A DNA stretch of 64,000 nucleotides. Origin: Rhizobium aethiopicum (GTDB lineage: Bacteria > Pseudomonadota > Alphaproteobacteria > Rhizobiales > Rhizobiaceae). The stretch is from NCBI RefSeq assembly GCF_900094625.1, contig NZ_FMAJ01000001.1, forward strand, positions 558,001 to 622,000, read 5' to 3'. The first letter of the stretch is position 1, and the number at the start of each line of letters is the position of its first letter. The translations under genes were made by a program, and so were the position numbers. Of this stretch, positions 18,620 to 28,954 are shown in pieces. The notes under the pieces were generated by a model that had not been told where the DNA came from, made no database searches, and saw only the letters and a list, made by a program, of their open reading frames with translations.

Positions 18620-18757
18620 GCCCCTCATCCGCCTGCCGGCACCTTCTCCCCGCTTGCGGGGCGAAGGGGATATGTCGCAACCTCTCTGTCCCATACCGCC
18701 CTCTCGCATGGCACGTCCCCTCGCCCCGTTTACGGGGAGAGGGTTAGGGTGAGGGGC
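18620..18757. repeat. RIME-like interspersed palindromic element, copy 1
   Basis: A 138-base element bounded by inverted GCCCCTCA and TGAGGGGC. Inside are two hairpins, CTTCTCCCCGCTTGCGGGG and CCCCGTTTACGGGGAGAGGG, and the conserved GGGTTAGGGTGAGGGGC end. It lies between the LacI gene and the peptide-importer operon, both of which end here, so it may also serve as a transcription barrier. Two more copies occur in the window. Confidence 0.85.
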
Positions 18758-18804
18758 AGCCTCCAGCGCGACCCGCACAGCGATGGCGGCGCGGTCGAGA
18801 TATC

Positions 18805-19548
18805 TCAAGCTTCCATGAAGCTCGCTTCGAACAACTCGCGCGCATAGGCATCATGCGTGGTGCCGGCCTGCAGGTCCGCCTTGGTAAGTTCATCGACGAA
18901 GCCGCCGTTTTTCATGATCAGCACCCGGTCGCACATATGGGCGATGACCGCGAGATCGTGGCTGACGAGCAGATAGGTCAGGCCCTTCTCCTCGCGCTGG
19001 CCGGCAAGCAGGTTGAGGATTTCAGCCTGGACAGAGACGTCGAGCGCCGATGTCGGCTCGTCGAGCAGCAGGATGGGCGGCGACAGGATCAGCGCCCGGG
19101 CGATCGCCACGCGCTGCCGCTGGCCACCGGAAAGTTCGTGCGGGAAGCGGTTGGCGAAGCTTGCCGGCAGGCCTACCTGGATCAAGGCCCGTTCGACCTT
19201 CGCCCAGATGTCGGAATGGCGCATGGCGCGCAGCGGCTCGGCGAGTGCGGTGCCGATCCGATGGCGTGGGTGCAGGGAGCCGTAAGGGTCCTGAAACACC
19301 ATCTGGGCCGACGTCAGTTCCTCGCGAGAGCGCTTCTTGCCGATCGGCTTGCCGCGAAGCTCGATCTGGCCGGTCCAGCCGGCCTCCATGCCGGCGAGGC
19401 AGCGCAGCACCGTCGACTTACCGCAGCCGGATTCGCCGACAATGCCGAGCGTCTCGCCCTGGCCCACCTGAAAACTGATGCCCCTGACAACATGGTTCCT
19501 GTTCTTGCCGGAAGAAAAGACGACATCGAGATCACGGACATCGATCAT
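18805..19548 (-). CDS. Peptide/nickel-type ABC transporter ATPase (DppF-like)
   Basis: A 247-residue ATPase of the oligopeptide/nickel class. Visible are Walker A GESGCGKST, Q-loop MVFQDPYGSLHPRH, signature [14 protein letters not shown] and Walker B ILLLDEPTSALD. The usual C-terminal oligopeptide domain with its possible iron-sulfur cysteines is short. Start overlaps the preceding ATPase stop by four bases (ATGA). Last gene of a five-gene importer operon. Confidence 0.92.
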   Translation of the reverse strand: MIDVRDLDVVFSSGKNRNHVVRGISFQVGQGETLGIVGESGCGKSTVLRCLAGMEAGWTGQIELRGKPIGKKRSREELTSAQMVFQDPYGSLHPRHRIGTALAEPLRAMRHSDIWAKVERALIQVGLPASFANRFPHELSGGQRQRVAIARALILSPPILLLDEPTSALDVSVQAEILNLLAGQREEKGLTYLLVSHDLAVIAHMCDRVLIMKNGGFVDELTKADLQAGTTHDAYARELFEASFMEA

Positions 19549-20420
19549 TGCGCCGCCTCCAGATCGAGTCTCGCGCGGTCGAGAACGGCAAGCCGGCGGA
19601 CCGGATTCTTGGGGTCGGGCAGCGCTGCTATCAGTCCGCGCGTATAGGGATGGCGGGCCTCTTCGAGGCTGGTCAGGGTTTCGACGATGCGGCCGGCATA
19701 CATGACGATGATGCGTTCGCAGAATGCAGCCACCATGCGGATGTCGTGGCTGATCAGCAGCAGGCCGGAATTATTCTCGCGCACCAGTTCATCGAGCAGC
19801 AGCAGCACGTCCTTTCGCACGCTGACATCGAGAGCCGAGGTCGGTTCGTCGGCGATGACAAGCTTCGGCCGCGCCAGTAGCATCATGGCAATCATCACGC
19901 GCTGGCCCATACCGCCCGAGATCTGGTGGGGATAAAGCGCCATCACCCGATCGGGATCGGTGATGCGCACGCGCTCCAGCATGGCGCGGGCCGCATCCTG
20001 CGCCGGGTTGCCGCGCAGGCCGAGGTGAAGGCGGGCGGCCTCGGCGATCTGCTTGCCGATCGACAGCACCGGATTCAGCGAATAGCGCGGATCCTGCATG
20101 ATCAGCGCGATGTCCTTGCCGCGAAGAGCGCCCATCTGACGTTCGGTCTTTGCAAGCAGCGGACTGCCGGCTAGATCCAGGCGCTCGGCCGACACCATCG
20201 CTGCCGGCGGCAGGAGGCGCATGATGGCGCGGCCGGTCGTCGATTTACCGGAGCCGGATTCGCCGACGATCCCGACGCGTTCGCGCCCGACGTCGAAACT
20301 GACATTGGAGACGGCGGGCACAGCCCCTCGCCCGAAACGGACGCTCAACTCCTTGACCGAAAGAACGGGCTGGCGATCACCAGCTTGTTTGTCACGAACT
20401 TTCATTTCACGATCTGGCAT
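19545..20420 (-). CDS. Peptide/nickel-type ABC transporter ATPase (DppD-like)
   Basis: A 291-residue ATPase pairing with the DppF-like subunit. It shows Walker A GESGSGKST, Q-loop IMQDPRYSLNP, signature ISGGMGQRVMIAMM and Walker B LVIADEPTSALD, then the oligopeptide-type tail HPYTRGLIAALPDPKN. The serine of the usual LSGGQ is present but the motif is altered to ISGGM. Start is either ATG at 20420 (14-base overlap with the permease) or at 20405; neither has a strong ribosome site. Confidence 0.9.
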   Translation of the reverse strand: MPDREMKVRDKQAGDRQPVLSVKELSVRFGRGAVPAVSNVSFDVGRERVGIVGESGSGKSTTGRAIMRLLPPAAMVSAERLDLAGSPLLAKTERQMGALRGKDIALIMQDPRYSLNPVLSIGKQIAEAARLHLGLRGNPAQDAARAMLERVRITDPDRVMALYPHQISGGMGQRVMIAMMLLARPKLVIADEPTSALDVSVRKDVLLLLDELVRENNSGLLLISHDIRMVAAFCERIIVMYAGRIVETLTSLEEARHPYTRGLIAALPDPKNPVRRLAVLDRARLDLEAAQ

Positions 20421-21309
20421 GGCGGGGATCCAGAATGTCGCGCAGAGCATCTCCGGCGATGTTGAAGGCAAGGCTGCTGAGCAGGATGGCAATACCCGGC
20501 ATGATGGCGACCCACCAGTAATCGAGCATGAACTTGCGGCCGTTGGAGATCATCGCTCCCCATTCGGGCGCCGGCGGCTGCGCGCCAAGGCCGAGGAAGC
20601 CGAGCGAGGCCGCCGTCAGGATGATGCCCGCCATATTGAGGGTCAGTCGGACGATGACCGAGGGAATGCACATCGGCGCGATGTAAAGAAGCAGGATGCG
20701 TATCGGCGAAGCGCCGTAAAGGCGTGCGGCAACCACATAATCGGCGTTTCTGACGACAAGGGCCTCGGCGCGTGCAAGCCTTGCGATCGGTGGCCACGCG
20801 GTGAGCGAAATCGCGATGATCGCCGTGCCCAGGCCGGCGCCGAGGGCGGCGGCAAAGGCAAGCGCCAGGATCAGCGACGGGAAGGACAGCACGATATCGG
20901 TGGCGCGCATCAGGAACGCATCGGTATTGCCGCCGAAGAAACCTGCGACGACGCCGATCAGCAATCCGATCGGGCCGACGATCAAAGATACCGACAGCAC
21001 GGTCTGGATGGTGATGCGCGTGCCGAAGATGAGACGGCTCAGAATGTCGCGACCGAATTCGTCCGTTCCGGCGAGATGGGCAAGGCTCGGCGGCTGCAGG
21101 GCATCGCCGAGCGATTGGATGACCGGGTCGTAGGGCGCAAGAAGCGGCGCGAAAATCGCGACGACGCAAAGCAGGCCGAGAATGACGAAGCCGGCAAGAC
21201 CAAGCGGCTCGTCGGCCAGTTTCCGGCCGGCGCGCCCGAACGAAGCGGCAACGCGGCTCGGCATGCTCGGAGGACGGATGCGGATCTCACTGTGGATGGC
21301 GTCGCTCAT
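20407..21309 (-). CDS. Peptide/nickel-type ABC transporter permease (DppC-like)
   Basis: A 300-residue inner-membrane permease with an N-terminal OppC-type segment (DEPLGLAGFVILGLLCVVAI), the GTDEFGRDILSRLIFGTRI stretch characteristic of DppC proteins, and an EAA loop LVVRNADYVVAARLYGAS near residue 190. About six helices. Its start overlaps the DppB-like stop by four bases. Confidence 0.93.
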   Translation of the reverse strand: MSDAIHSEIRIRPPSMPSRVAASFGRAGRKLADEPLGLAGFVILGLLCVVAIFAPLLAPYDPVIQSLGDALQPPSLAHLAGTDEFGRDILSRLIFGTRITIQTVLSVSLIVGPIGLLIGVVAGFFGGNTDAFLMRATDIVLSFPSLILALAFAAALGAGLGTAIIAISLTAWPPIARLARAEALVVRNADYVVAARLYGASPIRILLLYIAPMCIPSVIVRLTLNMAGIILTAASLGFLGLGAQPPAPEWGAMISNGRKFMLDYWWVAIMPGIAILLSSLAFNIAGDALRDILDPRHARS

Positions 21310-22334
21310 CGGGCTGCCTCCCGCATGCGCGGATCGAGCAAGGCGTAGGCAACGTCGGCGAGAAAGTTCAGGAGCATGAAGATGAATCCCACGATGATGG
21401 TGGCTGCGACGATGGCGTTCATGTCGCCGATCATCAGCGCGTTCGTCATATATTGGCCGATGCCCGGCCAGGAGAATACGATCTCGGTGACGACTGCGCC
21501 TTCGAGCAGGCCGCCATAGGAAATGGCCAGGATGGTGATCAGCTGCACCGCGATGTTCGGCAGGACATGGCGCAGGATCGTACCGGTCGGGCTGACACCC
21601 TTGGCACGGGCGGCGATGACATAATCCTGGCTCAGCTGCTCGAGCGTGAAGCTGCGGGTCATGCGGGTGATGTAGGCCATCGCCGCATAGGCGAGGATGA
21701 CGGCAGGAAGAATGATGTGGCCGAGCGCGTTCCAGAAGATTTCCGTTTCGCCCTTCAGGAGGCTGTCGATCAACAGCAGGCCGGTCTGCGGGGTAACGAG
21801 GCCTTCGTAAAACACATCGACCCTGCCCGGCCCGCCGACCCAGTTCAGGCCGGCATAGAAGATGACGAGCCCGACGATGCCGAACCAGAAAACCGGGATC
21901 GAATGACCGACAAGGGCGACAACACGTGCGACCTTGTCGATCATGCTGTCGCGAAACAGCGCCGCGACCAGGCCGAGCGGGACGCCGACGAAGGTCGAAA
22001 TGATCACCGCCAGCGTCGCGAGTTCGAAGGTCGCCGGAAAGGCCTGAGCGAGGTCCGAAGAGACGGGATTTCCGGTGAGCACAGCTGTGCCGAAATCACC
22101 ATGGGAGAGCCCGTTCAGATAGAGGAAGAACTGCTGATAGATAGGCAGATCGAGCCCCAGACGCGTTCGCATCGCCGCATAGGCGGCGGGATCGGCGAGT
22201 TCGCCGACGATTGCGCCGACGGGATCCGTGGGCAGGACGCGGCCGATCACGAAGGTCACACAGAGGAGGATGAACAGGCTGACGAGCAGATGCGCCAGTC
22301 GTCGGCCAAATTCGGCTACAGAGAGTTCCTTCAT
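21306..22334 (-). CDS. Peptide/nickel-type ABC transporter permease (DppB-like)
   Basis: A 342-residue permease. The N-terminal helix (LLVSLFILLCVTFVIGRVLP) and following DPVGAIVG match DppB. The EAA loop SQDYVIAARAKGVSPTGTIL lies near residue 235, and FSWPGIGQYMTNAL follows as usual. Lies between the binding protein (21 bases upstream) and DppC-like gene. Confidence 0.93.
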   Translation of the reverse strand: MKELSVAEFGRRLAHLLVSLFILLCVTFVIGRVLPTDPVGAIVGELADPAAYAAMRTRLGLDLPIYQQFFLYLNGLSHGDFGTAVLTGNPVSSDLAQAFPATFELATLAVIISTFVGVPLGLVAALFRDSMIDKVARVVALVGHSIPVFWFGIVGLVIFYAGLNWVGGPGRVDVFYEGLVTPQTGLLLIDSLLKGETEIFWNALGHIILPAVILAYAAMAYITRMTRSFTLEQLSQDYVIAARAKGVSPTGTILRHVLPNIAVQLITILAISYGGLLEGAVVTEIVFSWPGIGQYMTNALMIGDMNAIVAATIIVGFIFMLLNFLADVAYALLDPRMREAAR

Positions 22335-22354
22335 GATCGGCTGCCTCGGGAGTA

Positions 22355-23950
22355 TTACTGGGTTTCAGACTTGGTGACGCTCTCGAGACGCGTCAGCTGG
22401 GTCGGGTGCCCCACATATCCCTGCACCTTGCTCGACAGGACGATCGGCTCGAAGCGTTCGAACATTGGCAGCACCGCCGGCTTCTGTTCCACGAACAACT
22501 TCTGCATCTCGACGTAGAGCTCGCCGCGCTTCTTGGCGTCCGGCTCCATGGATGCCTTGGCCGTCAGAGCCGTCAGCTCCGGAATGTCCCAGGCCGAGCG
22601 CCAGACGAAGTTGCCGGCATTGTTGGCTTCTTTCGAGTTGTCGGGATTGGAGGAGAACTGCTCCATCGAGCCGAGCACGTTCGGCATATAGGCGCTGGTT
22701 TGCGGGATCAGCAGATCGAAATCCCTGGCGCGATGAGCGGCGATGATTTCGGAGCCGTTGCCCTGCTGGATGTCGACCTTGATGCCGACCTGGGCGAGCG
22801 ACGCCTGGATGGCCGTGGCAAGGTCGATGCGCGGCGTCTGCGCGATCGTCTTCAGCGTCAGCGAGAAGCCGTCCTTGAACCCTGCTTCGGCCAACAGCTG
22901 CTTGGACTTTTCAACGTCGAGATGCCAATCGGGGTTCGGGATCGCAGATTCGAAATTCTCCGGAACCGGAACGTTTCTCGCCCGTCCGTATGGCCCCATG
23001 ATCGTCTTCTCGATGCCCTTATAGTCGATGCCATAGGCAATCGCCTCGCGAACCTTCGGATTGGAGAGGTACTGGTTGCCGGCATTCATCGACAGCACGT
23101 AGAAGCCGCCTGTCGGAATGCGCTGGATGGTAAAGCCCTCCTTGTCCTTGAAGGTCGCGAGATCGGCTGCAGTCATGGCGCTGGCGATATCGATGTCGCC
23201 GCGCTCGAGCATCAGCCGCTCGACCTGGCTTTCCGGAACATGCCGGACGATGACGCGCTTCATCTTCGGAGCGCCGGTGACATAATCCTTATTGGCATCG
23301 AGGATCACGAGTTCATTCGGAGACCAGCGGTTCAGGGTGAACGGACCGGAGCCGGCCGAGTGCGTGCGCATCCAGCCATTTCCCCAGTCGTTGTCGGCGA
23401 CATGCTTTTCGACCTCGACGCTGTCGACGACGCTCGTGGTCGATGCAGCGAGCCGGTAGAGCAGCATCTCGGCCGTCACCTGGCCCGAAAAGTCGATGCG
23501 CACCGTCTTGTCGTCGACTGCCGTGACGAGCTTGTCGACATTCGTCTTGTCATAGCCGATACGCTTGAGGTTGGCGGCAGCGGCCTGATCGAGCTTCAGA
23601 AGCCGCCCAATTGAATAGACGACGTCCTTCGACGTCACCGGATTGCCGGAAGCGAAATTGGCCTGGCGCAGCGTGAAGGTGATGCCCTTGTCGTCGATCT
23701 TCCAGCTTTCGACCAGCTGCGGCACGATCTTGCCATCCGGCGTGCTGTTGACCAGCCGGTCGTAGAGGTTCGACATGATTTCGACCGCCTTGCCCTCGGT
23801 CGCCTGATGCGGATCGAGCGACAGGACCTGCGCCAGTGATGTCCCGATCACCAGCTGGTCCTTCGGCGTGGCTGCGTGCGAAAGCGGTGCGGCGATCGTC
23901 AGGGCGCCGATGACGGCGCCGACCAACAGGCCTTTCGAAAAATGCTTCAT
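22355..23950 (-). CDS. ABC transporter substrate-binding protein, family 5 (peptide/nickel class)
   Basis: A 531-residue periplasmic binding protein. The signal peptide (MKHFSKGLLVGAVIGALTIA) probably ends at SHA near residue 29, and mature protein begins ATPKDQLVIGTSLAQVLSLD. SBP family 5 features include the LSLDPHQATEG opening and an RIDLATAIQASLAQVGIKVD segment. The ATG at 23950 has GGAGGAGTTACA upstream. Although this class often binds peptides, members also bind oligosaccharides; the divergent uronate-type genes suggest a sugar acid or oligouronide. Confidence 0.9.
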   Translation of the reverse strand: MKHFSKGLLVGAVIGALTIAAPLSHAATPKDQLVIGTSLAQVLSLDPHQATEGKAVEIMSNLYDRLVNSTPDGKIVPQLVESWKIDDKGITFTLRQANFASGNPVTSKDVVYSIGRLLKLDQAAAANLKRIGYDKTNVDKLVTAVDDKTVRIDFSGQVTAEMLLYRLAASTTSVVDSVEVEKHVADNDWGNGWMRTHSAGSGPFTLNRWSPNELVILDANKDYVTGAPKMKRVIVRHVPESQVERLMLERGDIDIASAMTAADLATFKDKEGFTIQRIPTGGFYVLSMNAGNQYLSNPKVREAIAYGIDYKGIEKTIMGPYGRARNVPVPENFESAIPNPDWHLDVEKSKQLLAEAGFKDGFSLTLKTIAQTPRIDLATAIQASLAQVGIKVDIQQGNGSEIIAAHRARDFDLLIPQTSAYMPNVLGSMEQFSSNPDNSKEANNAGNFVWRSAWDIPELTALTAKASMEPDAKKRGELYVEMQKLFVEQKPAVLPMFERFEPIVLSSKVQGYVGHPTQLTRLESVTKSETQ

Positions 23951-23978
23951 TGTAACTCCTCCCTGGATTACTATAAGA

Positions 23979-24002
23979 GACATATTATGTCGTCCGTATG
24001 TC
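23979..24002. promoter_or_regulatory. Candidate operator cluster of the GntR regulator (importer side)
   Basis: Half-sites GACATA (23979-23984), TATGTC (23986-23991) and TATGTC (23997-24002). The first two form an inverted pair. The cluster lies 29-52 bases before the binding-protein start and about 80 before the GntR start. The same half-site recurs before the dehydratase genes at 24819. Confidence 0.55.
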
Positions 24003-24081
24003 GTATTATGATTTATCGAAGTCGGATTTGATTTGCAAGACCGTGCGGAAGACTTGAGGCAAAGGAACTGGGGAAACGAGA

Positions 24082-24792
24082 ATGACGACACTCGGCCGTG
24101 GTCGGCAAAGACTGGCACAGCAGGTTATCGATCAGCTGCGAGCGCAGATCGAAACGGGGAAATTGCGCGTCGGCGACCAGCTGCCGACCGAGCCGCAGCT
24201 CGAATCGACCTACGGCGTCAGCCGCACCGTGGTGCGTGAGGCCATTGCGGATTTGAGGGCTGCAGGTTTTGTCCGGCCGATCCAGGGCAAAGGCGTCTTT
24301 GTCGCCGATCCAAAGATCCATTCGGTCATGTCACTGACGCCGGTGGAGATCAAAAGCATCCCGGAAACGCTTGAATTGCTGGAGTTTCGCATGGCCGCGG
24401 AGGGCGAAGCGGCGGCGATTGCCGCCTATCGCCGCACGGCCGAGCAGGAAGCGGCGATCCGCGAGGCCAACCGTCGAATGGCGCAACTAATCGAAAGCGG
24501 ACAGCAGACGGTCGAGGCCGACTACGCCTTTCACATGGCAATCGCGGCCGCCACCAACAACCGATTCTATGTCGATGTCCTGCGTCATTTCGGCCCCCGC
24601 GCCATCCCCCGCGGGCAGTTTCCCACGCTGCCGGAGGCAAACGACCGCGAGTATCTGCAGAAGGTCTATGCCGAGCATGTGGAAATCCTGTCGGCAATCG
24701 CCGATCAGGATCCCGACCGTGCCCGCCAGGCGATGCGCGCGCATCTGATGGCGAGCCAACGGCGTTATCGGATGCTCGCCGAACAGCAATAG
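24082..24792 (+). CDS. GntR-family regulator, FadR/UxuR-like FCD subgroup
   Basis: A 236-residue regulator. The winged helix at about 10-75 contains LPTEPQLESTYGVSRTVVRE; the FCD domain (about 90-225) has the metal-ligand pattern expected of this subgroup (DYAFHMAIAAATNN and later AEHVEILSAI, MRAHLMAS). It is divergent from the peptide-type importer and followed after 64 bases by a mannonate-dehydratase-like gene, so a hexuronate-type effector is likely. Shared half-sites in both control regions support this. Confidence 0.9.
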   Translation: MTTLGRGRQRLAQQVIDQLRAQIETGKLRVGDQLPTEPQLESTYGVSRTVVREAIADLRAAGFVRPIQGKGVFVADPKIHSVMSLTPVEIKSIPETLELLEFRMAAEGEAAAIAAYRRTAEQEAAIREANRRMAQLIESGQQTVEADYAFHMAIAAATNNRFYVDVLRHFGPRAIPRGQFPTLPEANDREYLQKVYAEHVEILSAIADQDPDRARQAMRAHLMASQRRYRMLAEQQ

Positions 24793-24818
24793 GGCTCGAC
24801 ACCCTCAAAAATTCATAT

Positions 24819-24834
24819 TATGTCATATGACATT
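24819..24834. promoter_or_regulatory. Candidate GntR operator before the dehydratase genes
   Basis: Perfect 14-base palindrome ATGTCATATGACAT at 24820-24833. It lies between the regulator's stop and the ribosome site of the next gene, and repeats the CATATTATGTC sequence seen at 23981-23991. Confidence 0.6.
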
Positions 24835-24856
24835 GTAGAATTTGGAGAGGTCTTCG

Positions 24857-25831
24857 ATGTATCTTGGAACACAGGTGGCGGCGCGCGACGATGACGATTA
24901 TCGGATCTTCGCGCAGTTGGGGGTGAAGCATATCAGCGCCGATCCGCCGGGGAAGCCGAGCAGCTGGACGCTTGCCGATATCGAGCGTCATCGCGACAAG
25001 GTTGAAAGCTTCGACCTGATCCTCGACATGATCCAGCTGCCCCTGCCCTCGCAGCCGATCGAAAAAGCCTCCTATCCTGACATCCTGCTCGCCGGTCCCG
25101 AGCGCGACCGGCAGATCGATGCCGTCTGCCATATGATCGAGAATGTCGCAGCCGCCGGCATTCCGGCAGTGAAATACAATCTCAACCTGATCGGCATTCC
25201 GCGCACGCCGGACGAACCGGGACGCGGCGGCTCGATGAATGCGAGCTTCCGCTGGGAGAAGACCGATCAGCAGGCAGCACCGGGCCTTGCCGGCGTGCTC
25301 TCCGAGGACGAAAACTGGGAGCGGATCGATTACTTCCTCGAACGAGTCGTTCCGGTCGCCGAAAGCAATCGCGTCCGGCTCGCCTGCCACCCGCACGACC
25401 CGTATACGCCGCCCGGCTATCGCGGCGTCACGCGGGTGCTGGGGACGGTGGAAGGGCTGAAGAAATTCGTGCAGATGCGCGAAAACCCCTATCACGGCCT
25501 CAATTTCTGCCAGGGCTCGGTCGGCGAGATGCTCGAAAATCCCCGCGAAGAGATCGACGACATCATCCGCTGGTTCGGAGAGCGCAACAAGATCTTCAAC
25601 GTCCACTTCCGCAATATTCGCGGCGGCAAGCTGTCCTTCATGGAAACTTTCCCTGATGAGGGCGACATGGACATGGTCCGCTCGGCCAGGATCTACAAGG
25701 AGGTCGGCTACAAATACATGCTGATGCCCGATCACGTGCCGACCGTCAGCGGCAAGGATCCTTCCGCCACCGCATTCGCCTTTTGCTACGGCTATATCGC
25801 AGCCTTGCTGCAGACGCTCGAAAGCGCCTGA
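24857..25831 (+). CDS. Mannonate-dehydratase-like (UxuA family) protein
   Basis: A 324-residue TIM-barrel protein of the UxuA family, which dehydrates D-mannonate to 2-keto-3-deoxygluconate. Metal-ligand candidates in the family pattern are the His in LACHPHDPYTPPGY, Cys in LNFCQGSVGEM, His in FNVHFRNIRGG and Asp/His in MPDHVPT. It is shorter than the about 390-residue E. coli enzyme. The ATG at 24857 has GGAGAGG upstream; the frame begins five codons earlier but lacks support. Followed after 37 bases by a DHDPS-superfamily gene. The exact substrate may differ from mannonate. Confidence 0.85.
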   Translation: MYLGTQVAARDDDDYRIFAQLGVKHISADPPGKPSSWTLADIERHRDKVESFDLILDMIQLPLPSQPIEKASYPDILLAGPERDRQIDAVCHMIENVAAAGIPAVKYNLNLIGIPRTPDEPGRGGSMNASFRWEKTDQQAAPGLAGVLSEDENWERIDYFLERVVPVAESNRVRLACHPHDPYTPPGYRGVTRVLGTVEGLKKFVQMRENPYHGLNFCQGSVGEMLENPREEIDDIIRWFGERNKIFNVHFRNIRGGKLSFMETFPDEGDMDMVRSARIYKEVGYKYMLMPDHVPTVSGKDPSATAFAFCYGYIAALLQTLESA

Positions 25832-25862
25832 GGCGGCCCCATTTTCAACACGTAAGGAATAG

Positions 25863-26795
<933 letters not shown>

Positions 26796-26822
26796 AAGCG
26801 AAGATGTTTGCTCCGGCGGGTT

Positions 26823-26959
26823 GCCCCTCACCCTAACCCTCTCCCCGTAAAACGGGGAGAGGGGACGTACCAAAAGCAATGTGGAGATGGAGGAAGCCGG
26901 CGCGGCATATCCCTTCTCCCCGCGAGCGGGGAGAAGGTGCCGGCAGGCGGATGAGGGGC
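26823..26959. repeat. RIME-like interspersed palindromic element, copy 2
   Basis: A 137-base copy in opposite orientation to that at 18620, bounded by GCCCCTCA and TGAGGGGC. It contains CTCTCCCCGTAAAACGGGGA and CTTCTCCCCGCGAGCGGGGA hairpins. It lies between convergent operon ends (dehydratases and a CUT1 ATPase). Confidence 0.85.
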
Positions 26960-27011
26960 AGATCTCGGCAATCTCCCAGGCTGAAAATATCGCAGCCCTA
27001 ATGGCCCTCGC

Positions 27012-28085
27012 CTACAGCGCCATACCAGTCCCGCGGTCAAAAATGTGCACCTGGTCGCTGGTGATGCTTGCTTCGAACACGGCGCCGTAGCGGGCGGGGT
27101 ATTCGCCGTCGACGATCGCCGTCACCTGCTGTCCGGCGAGATCGAAGACCACATGGGTCTGGGCACCTGTCGGTTCCACCAGCATGGTCCGGCCGGCAAG
27201 CGGCGTCCCGTTTCCAATACCTGGAACGAGATGTTCGGGGCGCAGGCCGATGGTGACGGCCTGGCCGGCCTTGACCTTGCGGTCGCGAGCGATGCGGATC
27301 GCCGTACCGTCTTCGAGGCGGGCGGCGGGCTCGCCGTTTTCGCCGTCGACCGTGCCCTCGAGCATGTTCATCGCCGGTGAGCCGATGAAGGCGGCGACGA
27401 AGAGATTGGCGGGCTTCTTGTAGAGTTCGAGTGGCGTCCCCGCCTGCTCCACCCTGCCGTGATTAAGCACGATGATGCGGTCGGCGAGCGTCATCGCCTC
27501 TATCTGGTCGTGGGTGACATAGATCGAGGTCGTCCGGACCTTCTGGTGCAGCGTCTTGATTTCCGAGCGCATCTGCACGCGCAGTTTCGCATCGAGGTTG
27601 GAGAGCGGCTCATCGAACAGGAAGACGGCAGGGTTGCGCACGATGGCGCGTCCCATGGCGACGCGCTGGCGCTGGCCGCCGGAAAGCTGGGCCGGTTTGC
27701 GGTCGAGCAGCCTGGCGAGATCGAGCATGCGGGCGGCCTCAGAGACGCGGGCCTCGATCTCGGGTTTGGCAACGCCGGCGAGCTTCAGATTGAAACCCAT
27801 GTTTTCGGCGACGGTCATGTGCGGATAAAGCGCGTAGGACTGGAAGACCATGGCGATGTTGCGCTCGCGCGGCGTCATGCCGTTGACGACATTGCCGCCG
27901 ATGGCAATGTCGCCGCCGGTGATCTCCTCGAGGCCGGCGATCATCCGCAGCAGCGTCGATTTCCCGCAGCCGGACGGGCCGACGAGCGCGACGAACTCGC
28001 CGTCGTCGATATGAAGAGAGATGCCGTGGATGACGTCGACGGCGCCATAGGCCTTGCTTACATCATTCAGTTCAACGGATGCCAT
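27012..28085 (-). CDS. Sugar ABC transporter ATPase (UgpC/MalK, CUT1 type)
   Basis: A 357-residue MalK-like ATPase. Walker [10 protein letters not shown], signature [14 protein letters not shown], Walker [14 protein letters not shown] and the C-terminal OB-fold region ([11 protein letters not shown]). The ATG at 28085 has GGAGTGCATC upstream; the longer frame overlaps the permease gene. Last of the second CUT1 set, divergent from a ROK regulator. Confidence 0.93.
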   Translation of the reverse strand: MASVELNDVSKAYGAVDVIHGISLHIDDGEFVALVGPSGCGKSTLLRMIAGLEEITGGDIAIGGNVVNGMTPRERNIAMVFQSYALYPHMTVAENMGFNLKLAGVAKPEIEARVSEAARMLDLARLLDRKPAQLSGGQRQRVAMGRAIVRNPAVFLFDEPLSNLDAKLRVQMRSEIKTLHQKVRTTSIYVTHDQIEAMTLADRIIVLNHGRVEQAGTPLELYKKPANLFVAAFIGSPAMNMLEGTVDGENGEPAARLEDGTAIRIARDRKVKAGQAVTIGLRPEHLVPGIGNGTPLAGRTMLVEPTGAQTHVVFDLAGQQVTAIVDGEYPARYGAVFEASITSDQVHIFDRGTGMAL

Positions 28086-28105
28086 GATGCACTCCAATGA
28101 TTGGA

Positions 28106-28954
28106 TCAGGACTTGACGGCGCCGGCAGTCAATCCGGCAATGATGTGTCTCTGGGCGACGAAGAAGACGATGATGGTGGGCAGGATGGTCAGCGTGATGA
28201 AGGCCAGCACCAATTGCCATTCCGTGCCGTATTCGCCGCGATAGACCATGATCCCGAGCGGCCAGGGATATTTGGATTCAGAATTGAGCATGATCAGCGG
28301 CAGGATGTAGCTGTTCCAGCTGCCGACGAAGGAGATGATGCTGACGGTGGCGACAATCGGGCGGGAGAGCGGCAGCGAGATATGCCAGAAGAAGCGGAGG
28401 TAACCGCAACCGTCGACGAAGGCCGCCTGAAACAATTCTTCCGGAAGATTGCGGAAATAGTTCCTGAACAAAAGGATGCTCATGCCGAGGCCGAAGGCCA
28501 CCTGCGGCAGCACGACGCCCCAATAGGTATTGAGCAGGCCGAGATCGCGGATGCGGATGAAGAGCGGCAGGATCGCGGTCGCCGCCGGAAACATCAGCCC
28601 GAGCAGGAAATAATTGAGCAGGAAGGACGAGCCGAAGAAGCGGACATGGGCAAAGGCGAAGGCGGCCATCGACGAGACGATCAGCGTCAACAGCACGGTC
28701 AGCGCTGCAATGACAAGCGAATTGCCGATCTGCAGCCAATAGCGCTCGCCGAAGAGAATGTCGGTATAATTCGTCCATTGCCATTCCGTCGGCAGGCCGA
28801 ACGGGTTGGTGCGCAGATCGCCCAGGGTCTTGAAGCCGCCGAGCGCCGTCGTCAGCAGCGGCACCAGTACGATCGCCGCGATCAGGCTCAGCGACACGTA
28901 GAGATAGATCCGGGTGGATGTGCTCATGCGGATGGAAGAGCTCATATCAGTCAT
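28106..28954 (-). CDS. Sugar ABC transporter permease (MalG type)
   Basis: A 282-residue CUT1 permease with about six helices and an EAA loop EELFQAAFVDGCGYLRFFWH near residue 175. Unlike the MalG-type protein at 11404 it has no enlarged periplasmic loop. Its start overlaps the MalF-type stop by eight bases. Confidence 0.92.
   Translation of the reverse strand: MTDMSSSIRMSTSTRIYLYVSLSLIAAIVLVPLLTTALGGFKTLGDLRTNPFGLPTEWQWTNYTDILFGERYWLQIGNSLVIAALTVLLTLIVSSMAAFAFAHVRFFGSSFLLNYFLLGLMFPAATAILPLFIRIRDLGLLNTYWGVVLPQVAFGLGMSILLFRNYFRNLPEELFQAAFVDGCGYLRFFWHISLPLSRPIVATVSIISFVGSWNSYILPLIMLNSESKYPWPLGIMVYRGEYGTEWQLVLAFITLTILPTIIVFFVAQRHIIAGLTAGAVKS

Noticed and set aside
18620..18757. Possible CRISPR array
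   Set aside because: The repeats are two hairpins of one palindromic element, with no regular repeat-spacer spacing and no cas genes nearby.
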